Source of the DNA: CAYZAK01 sp964476445 | Lineage (GTDB): Bacteria > CG03 > SLGR01 > JAGXOG01 | DNA length: 5,191 bases | Assembly (NCBI GenBank): GCA_964476445.1 | Contig: CAYZAK010000068.1 | Coordinates: forward strand, 1 to 5,191 | Reading direction: 5' to 3' | In this document: positions 1 through 4,699 of the stretch, piece after piece | Numbering within the stretch: position 1 is the stretch's first letter | Layout of the letters: each line of letters opens with the position of its first letter | Translations under genes and position numbers: made by a program | The notes under the pieces: model-generated | The model's input: the letters and a program-made list of their open reading frames with translations, nothing else | Database searches by the model: none | What the model was told of the DNA's origin: nothing

Positions 1-222
1 ACCTGGAAAAAGGAGGACGGTCTACCCATAGTTCATTACAGCTCTCAAAAACCGGGAGAAAGGAAAGGAAGACACAATGAGCATATCGACTTGGATCATT
101 TTAAAAACTTTTTAAAAAAAATGGACAAATTTGACTTCGATCTCATTCTTGAAATCAAGGATAAGGAAAGAAGTGCCGAGAAAGCTTTGAAAGTAATTAG
201 AGAAATAAAAAACTTGAGTTGA
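1..222 (+). CDS. uvsE: UV damage endonuclease UvsE/UVDE, C-terminal part (5' end outside window)
   Basis: This is the last 73 residues of a protein in frame 1, cut by the left edge and ending at TGA 220-222. UVDE enzymes are TIM-barrel, metal-dependent endonucleases that nick DNA 5' of UV photoproducts and some other lesions, starting an alternative excision repair. The fragment carries the family's C-terminal signature in order: GLPIVHYSSQ (residues 7-16 of the fragment), an RxGRHxEHID segment (21-30), and LILEIKDKERSA (48-59). His12, His25 and Glu51 sit where the family has metal- or DNA-contacting residues. Lysine-rich helical sequence follows, as expected for the protein's end. The gene is convergent with the sensor kinase, 87 bases apart. 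Family assignment is from memory of the motif set, without an alignment; the N-terminal half cannot be judged. Confidence 0.82.
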   Translation, partial: TWKKEDGLPIVHYSSQKPGERKGRHNEHIDLDHFKNFLKKMDKFDFDLILEIKDKERSAEKALKVIREIKNLS

Positions 223-309
223 GAAGTTAAAAGTTCGAAGCGATCAATGTATATGATCTCAACTGAAAATATCGCCATCCGAATTCAAAAAGAGAGATGT
301 TATTGATTT
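223..309. other. convergent intergenic gap with weak overlapping inverted repeats
   Basis: This gap separates two converging stop codons, where a two-way terminator would be expected. I see several short mutually exclusive inverted repeats: AGTTGAGA (217-224) with TCTCAACT (257-264), GCGAT (240-244) with ATCGC (271-275), and GATCA (242-246) with TGATC (254-258). None has a GC-rich stem followed by a T-run on either strand, so no convincing intrinsic terminator is present. Termination here may be factor-dependent or may lie inside the genes. Confidence 0.3.
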
Positions 310-2505
310 CTAATTTAAAAAAAGAGGTAGCTCAATGAAAAAGGTGGCCCCTTTCCCTTTTCCTTCACTTTTCGCATAAAGATCTCCTTCGTGGAGGGAG
401 ACGTATTTTTGAGCTATATGAAGCCCCAGGCCGGCTCCTTCTCCGGTTCTTTTCTTTCCGGAATCGCCTCTGGTGAAGCTTTTGAAAATATCTTTCTTTT
501 CCTGTTCGGAAAGACCCTCTCCGGTATCTTTTACGTAAATAATCGCTTCCTTTTCTTTTTTTTCAAGACCGACTTCTATGCTTCCTTTATCCGTGTATTT
601 AATAGAATTATCTATGAGGTTTATTATCGATTCCTCTATTTTTTTACGATCGATATCAGCCTCGATGGTCTCCGAAGGTAGATTCAGGTTCATTTCAAGA
701 TCTTTTTCTCTTCCTTCCTCTTCCATTTCTCGAAAGGTGGACATGACAACATCATTTAAAACTTCTTTTTCGGTTGCCGCCTTCATTTTACCCAGCTCAA
801 TCCGGGAGATGTCGAGAAGTTGATTGACTATATTGATAAGCCTTTCTGTAGAGGCCAGCACGTCTTCGAGTTTTTCTTTTGTCTCATCCGGGATTTCTCC
901 GTATCTTTCTTCTTTAATCATTGAAATATATCCTTTCATGGCGGTTAGGGGAGTTCTCAGTTGATGAGAGGACATGGCTATGAATTCCGTTTTGCTGCGA
1001 TTGGCCGCCTTGAGCTCATCCAGCGCCTTTCGAAGCTCTTTCGTCTTCTCCTCCACTTTTCTTTCCAGATTTTGGGAGAGATTTTCAACTTCAGCGTATA
1101 GCTTGGCATTTTTAATTGCTATTGAAGCTTGATTTGAAAGAGTGGTTAACAGCTCGATATCTTTTACGGTAAACGGCTCTCTTGATTTTTTATTACCCAA
1201 AACCATCAACCCTATTATCTTTTCATTATATATGAGAGGTAGGCAGGCTTCCGCTTCGATTTTCTTCATATCCGATTGGAGATTTTTTATTTCTTCCTCT
1301 TTTTTTCTATTATTATGCAGAATTAAAGAGAGCTCGTCATAGATTAAGGGCTTTTTGTTTTTTTGTAGCCACTCGACCAAAAATTGATTTTTTACCATGG
1401 AGATACCGTTTTCTCTTTTGAATCCTATATTGTTTCCAATTTTGAAACGGGTGTCATCACCTCTTACCAAGACAACGGCTCTTTCCAGGTTCATGCTTTC
1501 TATCAAGGTGGATGTAATATATTCACACAACTTATCAAAATCCAGAATTCTGTTAAGCTCTTTTGATAAATTTTTAATAACTTTTTCGTAAGAGTAAAAG
1601 GAATAATAAAGATATTTTACTCCCAATTTTTCTGAAATATTAAAAACTACTTTAAAGATGGCGATGGAGGCTATAATTGCAAAAAAGAGAAATAATTCCA
1701 TGCTCAGATAGTCCATCCCGGTTTTTAATCGATACAGGTAATAAATTATTCCTAAAGTTATTGAGAAAGACAAAAGATAAATCAATGCTCGGCTGGCCAA
1801 AATTCTTATATTCAGCAGCCGATAATTCAATATGGTGTAGGTAATCGAAAAGATGAGAAAAGCGGTGAAAAGGGGGCCGATCCATACGAATTCGTAATTA
1901 CCAAAAAAAACGGGAAGAATTAAATTTGTGATCCCGGCCAACACGGTTGTGAGCAGCATGCCGGAAAAAAGGTAGCGCAGTTGCATCTTTTCTATACCCG
2001 TAGATATGAAATATTTTCCTATCAGGTTTCTAAAAGTCCAAATTATGGTCAATAAAAAGAAGGAGCTGAAGATATAAATTCCGGGACCGGTAAAAATTTG
2101 CCACGGATACAAGTTAACATCTCTAACCGTAAATTCGGGAATGAATACGGTTACGGTAACCAAGGGAACAGCTACGGCAAGATATATTTTATGTATTTTT
2201 TTGGGTATGTACCGGTCTATTTTTCTGCTGGTTATGTCCGGAAATACCAGGCTGAAATAAAAAAATGCAGCAGCTATTATTACTGCACTGAAATAACTGA
2301 TCTGGGACCAAAAGATTCCCGATTCAACATCTGTGGCTCTGAGAGTCATTGCGTTGGTAAATATCCATAAGGTAGTTCCCCCCAATATCAAACTGAACCA
2401 AGTAGCTACTTTATTTTTTTCATTATTGAAATGAACCACTATAGCCAGAATCAAATTGAAAGTGGCAAATAGTAGTAATAGGTAGTAATTCAGTGTTAAA
2501 TTCAT
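310..2505 (-). CDS. multi-pass membrane sensor histidine kinase (7TM-like + GAF + HisKA + HATPase)
   Basis: A 731-residue hybrid-free sensor kinase that would autophosphorylate on histidine and pass phosphate to a response regulator not found here. Residues 6-290 contain about nine hydrophobic segments (roughly 6-25, 35-53, 67-88, 107-123, 140-160, 178-201, 205-228, 237-258, 268-290); the first seven resemble the HisKA_7TM sensor region. A cytoplasmic GAF-like domain spans about 305-470, followed by a charged coiled coil (473-503). The HisKA H-box is SSHQLRTPLTA with phospho-acceptor His514. The ATPase shows an N-box with Asn629 and Asn633, G1 as DTGEG (660-664), an F-box (674-677) and G2 as GEGAGLGL (688-695), so it looks catalytically intact. 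The ATG at 2505 begins directly with the first membrane helix, which supports the start, although no Shine-Dalgarno precedes it. It lies downstream of the acyltransferase gene, separated by a terminator. The ligand is unknown. Confidence 0.93.
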   Translation of the reverse strand: MNLTLNYYLLLLFATFNLILAIVVHFNNEKNKVATWFSLILGGTTLWIFTNAMTLRATDVESGIFWSQISYFSAVIIAAAFFYFSLVFPDITSRKIDRYIPKKIHKIYLAVAVPLVTVTVFIPEFTVRDVNLYPWQIFTGPGIYIFSSFFLLTIIWTFRNLIGKYFISTGIEKMQLRYLFSGMLLTTVLAGITNLILPVFFGNYEFVWIGPLFTAFLIFSITYTILNYRLLNIRILASRALIYLLSFSITLGIIYYLYRLKTGMDYLSMELFLFFAIIASIAIFKVVFNISEKLGVKYLYYSFYSYEKVIKNLSKELNRILDFDKLCEYITSTLIESMNLERAVVLVRGDDTRFKIGNNIGFKRENGISMVKNQFLVEWLQKNKKPLIYDELSLILHNNRKKEEEIKNLQSDMKKIEAEACLPLIYNEKIIGLMVLGNKKSREPFTVKDIELLTTLSNQASIAIKNAKLYAEVENLSQNLERKVEEKTKELRKALDELKAANRSKTEFIAMSSHQLRTPLTAMKGYISMIKEERYGEIPDETKEKLEDVLASTERLINIVNQLLDISRIELGKMKAATEKEVLNDVVMSTFREMEEEGREKDLEMNLNLPSETIEADIDRKKIEESIINLIDNSIKYTDKGSIEVGLEKKEKEAIIYVKDTGEGLSEQEKKDIFKSFTRGDSGKKRTGEGAGLGLHIAQKYVSLHEGDLYAKSEGKGKGATFFIELPLFLN

Positions 2506-2554
2506 ACCGGACTGTTTTTTTAAACTATACCAGAGATTAAAGAAAAAGACCAGA
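2506..2554 (-). promoter_or_regulatory. leader of the sensor kinase: possible weak promoter and start-site pairing element
   Basis: Reading the minus strand towards the kinase, a TATAGT -10-like box lies at 2529-2524, but no acceptable -35 is found 16-18 bases upstream, so a promoter here is doubtful. Immediately before the ATG is AGTCCGGT (2513-2506), preceded by seven A residues. It is an exact complement of the 5' arm of the upstream terminator (minus-strand ACCGGACT at 2569-2562) and differs by one base from the terminator's 3' arm. There is no Shine-Dalgarno. In a read-through transcript this element could pair with the upstream arm and hide the start codon; a transcript starting near 2517 would lack that arm. 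Confidence 0.3.
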
Positions 2555-2570
2555 CTATTTTAGTCCGGTC
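2541..2570 (-). terminator. intrinsic terminator of the acyltransferase gene
   Basis: On the minus strand GACCGGACTA (2570-2561), loop AAA (2560-2558) and TAGTCTGGTC (2557-2548) form a 10-pair stem, followed directly by a T-rich tract TTTTTCT (2547-2541). The one imperfect position is a G-U wobble in the minus-strand RNA but an A-C mismatch in the plus-strand RNA, so the hairpin is directional and serves the minus strand. The stem includes the acyltransferase's last codons and its TAG stop (2557-2555), so a ribosome finishing that gene would sit on the hairpin. Confidence 0.85.
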
Positions 2571-3214
2571 CGTAGCCACTTTAAAAATTCTTCCGAAGTT
2601 TCCGCCAATACCTTATTTGTTTCTTTGAGCGATGCTATCGCTGCGGTTGTGGCGGTTTCGGGTTGGTAGTAGTTTATCTTCCCGATCTTTCTAAATGGGA
2701 AAACTTTCTGTAAAGATTGCAGATATTCTTCTGTTACTACTACATAGCAATACTGTTTGTTATTTTTAACGAACCATTGATAAATGATTCTATACAAGAG
2801 CATTGCCGTAACGAATTTTTTTATCTTTTTCCTCCTGCTACTTATTGCCAGCCTCGATATTTCCGCCGAACTTCCTTTTCCCGGGACTGCTTTATCACCC
2901 GGATGCAGTTCATTGAATTCATCCTCTAACATAAATTCTTGGTCGGAATTCAGAAGACGGAAGTAGCCGCATAGTTTTTCTCCGTCATATACTCCGAAAT
3001 GAGTTGCGAATTTATCATATCGATCCTTTTCTTTACCATTTTCTTTTGATGGTTCGACCCAACCCAACTGTTCACAAAAAATTTTATGCCTGATTTTGAA
3101 TGCTTCTTCCAGAAGCGTTTCCGATTCAATTTTTTCTCCTCTAAACTCTTTCTGTTTTCTTATTACTAATTTTAGCTGTCTATCCGATAAACCGATTGAA
3201 CTTTTTTCAGCCAT
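2555..3214 (-). CDS. LuxI-fold acyltransferase (autoinducer-synthase / N-acyl amino acid synthase-like GNAT)
   Basis: A 219-residue soluble protein with the residue pattern of acyl-homoserine-lactone synthases and the related FeeM-type and exosortase-associated acyltransferases. These enzymes join an acyl chain, usually from acyl-ACP, to an amino-group acceptor. Matches are Arg42, Phe46 and Trp52 in RHKIFCEQLGW (spacings as in LuxI Arg24, Phe28, Trp34), Asp64 and Asp67 in KDRYD (LuxI Asp45, Asp48), Arg86 in GYFRL (Arg70), and Glu118 and Arg121 in AEISRL (Glu101, Arg104). All eight charged/aromatic core positions are therefore kept. The later part (VVVTEEYLQSLQ, then FPFRKIG) fits the same superfamily, with about 40 further C-terminal residues. 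Start: ATG 3214-3212 is chosen because a Shine-Dalgarno lies just upstream; an in-frame TTG at 3298 would place the promoter inside the gene. The substrate could be homoserine lactone precursor, an amino acid or something else; the sequence does not decide. Confidence 0.8.
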   Translation of the reverse strand: MAEKSSIGLSDRQLKLVIRKQKEFRGEKIESETLLEEAFKIRHKIFCEQLGWVEPSKENGKEKDRYDKFATHFGVYDGEKLCGYFRLLNSDQEFMLEDEFNELHPGDKAVPGKGSSAEISRLAISSRRKKIKKFVTAMLLYRIIYQWFVKNNKQYCYVVVTEEYLQSLQKVFPFRKIGKINYYQPETATTAAIASLKETNKVLAETSEEFLKWLRTGLK

Positions 3215-3219
3215 CGATT

Positions 3220-3227
3220 TCACCCCT
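3220..3227 (-). promoter_or_regulatory. Shine-Dalgarno of the acyltransferase, fixing its start
   Basis: The minus strand reads AGGGGTGA, five bases before the ATG at 3214-3212. The GGTGA part is complementary to the usual 3' end of 16S rRNA and sits at normal spacing. It is the only clear Shine-Dalgarno in front of a gene in this window, and it selects the short form of the protein over an upstream extension of 28 residues. Confidence 0.8.
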
Positions 3228-3269
3228 TTCCGCAATTTACAGCAGAGTAGTTTGTTAATGTTCTTCTTT

Positions 3270-3298
3270 ACTATAAAACTAATAAGTAATAATGTCAA
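3270..3298 (-). promoter_or_regulatory. sigma70-type promoter of the acyltransferase gene
   Basis: On the minus strand TTGACA (3298-3293) is followed by exactly 17 bases and then TATAGT (3275-3270). The -35 is a perfect consensus and the -10 matches five of six positions. Transcription should start near 3263, leaving a leader of about 49 bases before the Shine-Dalgarno and ATG. This is the strongest promoter seen here and implies high or tightly repressed expression. Confidence 0.85.
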
Positions 3299-3444
3299 GA
3301 ATAGATACTTGCATCCAATAAAAAGCTTAATTGACCAAGCTTCTTGCTTTTAAGTTACCCCTCTTTTTATTTTGAGATTAATGATGTTTATCAACTGTTA
3401 TCAGCCGAATCGGTTTCTTTTAAGAGTAAGATTAATTTTGTTTT
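3299..3444. other. divergent control region between acyltransferase and DNA glycosylase operon
   Basis: This non-coding stretch separates two outward-facing promoters. It contains three symmetrical or repeated motifs that could be protein-binding sites. Two AAGCTT boxes (3323-3328 and 3337-3342) are separated by 8 bases, about 25-45 bases upstream of the acyltransferase -35. A tandem pair of TTATCA lies at 3388-3393 and 3398-3403, 10 bases apart. A CCGAATCGG palindrome lies at 3405-3413. No open reading frame, tRNA or recognisable riboswitch is seen. Binding of any regulator is speculation. Confidence 0.35.
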
Positions 3445-3472
3445 TTGAAATAGTTTTATTTTATTGTAAAAT
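3445..3472 (+). promoter_or_regulatory. probable promoter of the DNA glycosylase operon
   Basis: TTGAAA (3445-3450), a 16-base spacer and TAAAAT (3467-3472) give one mismatch to consensus in each box. Transcription would start near 3479, leaving about 17 bases of AT-rich leader before the ATG at 3496. The surrounding sequence is very AT-rich, so similar boxes can arise by chance; position and divergence support it moderately. Confidence 0.55.
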
Positions 3473-3495
3473 TCAGATGGATAATTTAGTTATTT

Positions 3496-4017
3496 ATGAG
3501 CACAATATTAAAAAAAGATTTTTTTGATCGAAATCCGGTTGAGGTTTGTCAAAATATTTTGGGAAAGCATCTGGTTAAACGCACCGATAAAGGTGAAGTG
3601 GCTAAAAAAATTACTGAAGTTGAAGCTTATGACGGAGCAAGTGATAAGGCTTGCCATGCGGGCCGAGAGCCCACGGAAAGGACCAAAGTAATGTTCGGCC
3701 CGCCGGGATATTGGTACATTTATCTGATCTACGGAATGTATGATATGCTGAATGTGGTGACCGGGCCCGGAAATCATCCCTCGGCGGTTTTAATAAGAGG
3801 GGTGGAAGGAATGGAAGGACCGGGAATTCTTACTCGTGATTTAAATATAAGAAGAAGAGAGTTTAAAAATAAAAAGATAACTCCCAAAACCGGATTATGG
3901 ATTGAGGACAGAGGAGTGAAGGTTGAAGAAGGAGATATTTCCACTCACAAGCGAATAGGGGTAGATTATGCCCGGGAGTGGGCTGACAAAGAATGGCGCT
4001 TTAAAATTGAATTATAA
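3496..4017 (+). CDS. 3-methyladenine DNA glycosylase, AAG/MPG family
   Basis: A complete 173-residue monofunctional glycosylase that removes alkylated or deaminated purines (such as 3-methyladenine and hypoxanthine in characterised members) as the first step of base excision repair. Family landmarks align with human AAG: EVEAYDG with Glu43 and Tyr45 (human Glu125, the catalytic base, and Tyr127), His54 in KACH (His136), Tyr76 and Tyr79 in YIYLIYGMY (Tyr159 and the DNA-intercalating Tyr162), Asn86 (Asn169) and Arg101 in VLIRG (Arg182). GPG at 108-110 and the C-terminal RIGVDYAREWADKEWRF (153-169) match the family's closing block. It is at the short end of the bacterial size range but no core motif is missing. 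The start fits the FFDRNPVEV N-terminus; no Shine-Dalgarno is seen. It leads the plus-strand operon. Confidence 0.93.
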   Translation: MSTILKKDFFDRNPVEVCQNILGKHLVKRTDKGEVAKKITEVEAYDGASDKACHAGREPTERTKVMFGPPGYWYIYLIYGMYDMLNVVTGPGNHPSAVLIRGVEGMEGPGILTRDLNIRRREFKNKKITPKTGLWIEDRGVKVEEGDISTHKRIGVDYAREWADKEWRFKIEL

Positions 4018-4040
4018 TTTTTACTGAATCATTTAAAAAT

Positions 4041-4682
4041 ATGCAATGGAGTTTTAAAAATGAATTGGCCAGAAAATTTGTTCACTTGCTTTCTCTTTTC
4101 ATTTTGCTTGTATATTTTTTTATGGCGGACATCTTCAATCCCGATATCGCACTTGTTATTCTGGTTTTTGTTTTAATAACTTTTCTCGAATTGGAATATT
4201 TAAGACTCGAATTGGGGTCTAAAATACCAATTTTAAGAGGCTTTTGGAAGCATTTGAGAAGAAAAAAGGAGGAAAAAGCTCTGGGATCGGAAATCTTTTT
4301 CTTGGTCGGAGCAATATTGGTTTTAGCCGTTTTTGATACTCGGGTTGCGGTTGCAGCCATATTAATGACCACCTTCGGTGATATGGCCGCTGCTTTAATC
4401 GGAAGGCGCTTTGGAAAAAATTATCTGTCGTATCCCGAAGATACGGCATGGGAAGGGATTTTAGCGGAGTTTTTTGTTAATATTTTAATCGGAATTATCG
4501 TGTTTTTTATCTATTCCGGAACCTCCTTTTTAAATATTGATTATTGGATAATCATTTTGGTTATGGCAACAACCGCGACTGTGGTAGAAACTTTTGCCGG
4601 AAAGATAGACGATAATCTGCTCATCCCGGTATTTTCCGGATTCAATGGACAAATAGCTTTGTTTCTTTTGGGATTATTGTAA
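4041..4682 (+). CDS. dolichol/polyprenol- or diacylglycerol-kinase-like membrane protein
   Basis: A 213-residue integral membrane protein with about six or seven hydrophobic segments (roughly 13-29, 35-53, 84-99, 101-120, 140-158, 168-184, 193-213). It resembles the CTP-dependent lipid kinases (Sec59 dolichol kinase, VTE5 phytol kinase, yeast Dgk1), which are related to CdsA phosphatidate cytidylyltransferase. Matching motifs: ELARKFVHL (8-16), GDMAAALIGRRFGK (113-126), WEG (137-139), and VVETFAGKIDDNLLIP (181-196). The probable job is phosphorylating an isoprenoid alcohol or diacylglycerol in the inner membrane, feeding lipid carrier or phospholipid recycling; the exact lipid cannot be told. 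The lysine usually just before the [ST]WEG motif is absent (Asp-Thr-Ala-Trp here). It starts 23 bases after the glycosylase stop with no Shine-Dalgarno, probably in the same transcript. Confidence 0.75.
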   Translation: MQWSFKNELARKFVHLLSLFILLVYFFMADIFNPDIALVILVFVLITFLELEYLRLELGSKIPILRGFWKHLRRKKEEKALGSEIFFLVGAILVLAVFDTRVAVAAILMTTFGDMAAALIGRRFGKNYLSYPEDTAWEGILAEFFVNILIGIIVFFIYSGTSFLNIDYWIIILVMATTATVVETFAGKIDDNLLIPVFSGFNGQIALFLLGLL

Positions 4683-4699
4683 AAATAAAATTTTAAAAG

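Noticed and set aside
217..275. Bidirectional intrinsic terminator between uvsE and the kinase
   Set aside because: The inverted repeats are short, AT-rich and compete with each other, and none is followed by a T-run.
96..278. Minus-strand open frame of 60 codons opposite the uvsE end
   Set aside because: It overlaps clear UVDE coding sequence in another frame, is mostly low-complexity hydrophobic and Ser/Lys residues, and has no start signals.
220..309. Recoding of TGA as an amino acid, extending uvsE to about 317
   Set aside because: The UVDE homology ends naturally before the TGA, no in-frame TGA occurs inside any of the other genes, and the extension shows no conserved features.
1652..1885. 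Minus-strand 77-codon frame within the kinase membrane region
   Set aside because: Alternate frame of conserved membrane-domain sequence with no Shine-Dalgarno and no recognisable motif.
391..2370. Several 60-96 codon frames on both strands inside the kinase gene
   Set aside because: They are shadows of a gene whose full-length frame has every expected kinase motif; none resembles a known domain.
2717..2966. Plus-strand frames opposite the acyltransferase
   Set aside because: They lie antisense to the conserved LuxI-like core and read as composition-driven shadow sequence.
3299..3495. Riboswitch, tRNA or small protein gene in the divergent intergenic region
   Set aside because: No cloverleaf, conserved aptamer motif or frame with a ribosome-binding site was found.
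4082..4449. Two minus-strand frames opposite the lipid-kinase-like gene
   Set aside because: Antisense shadows of membrane-helix codons, rich in Lys/Arg/Ser, with no supporting signals.
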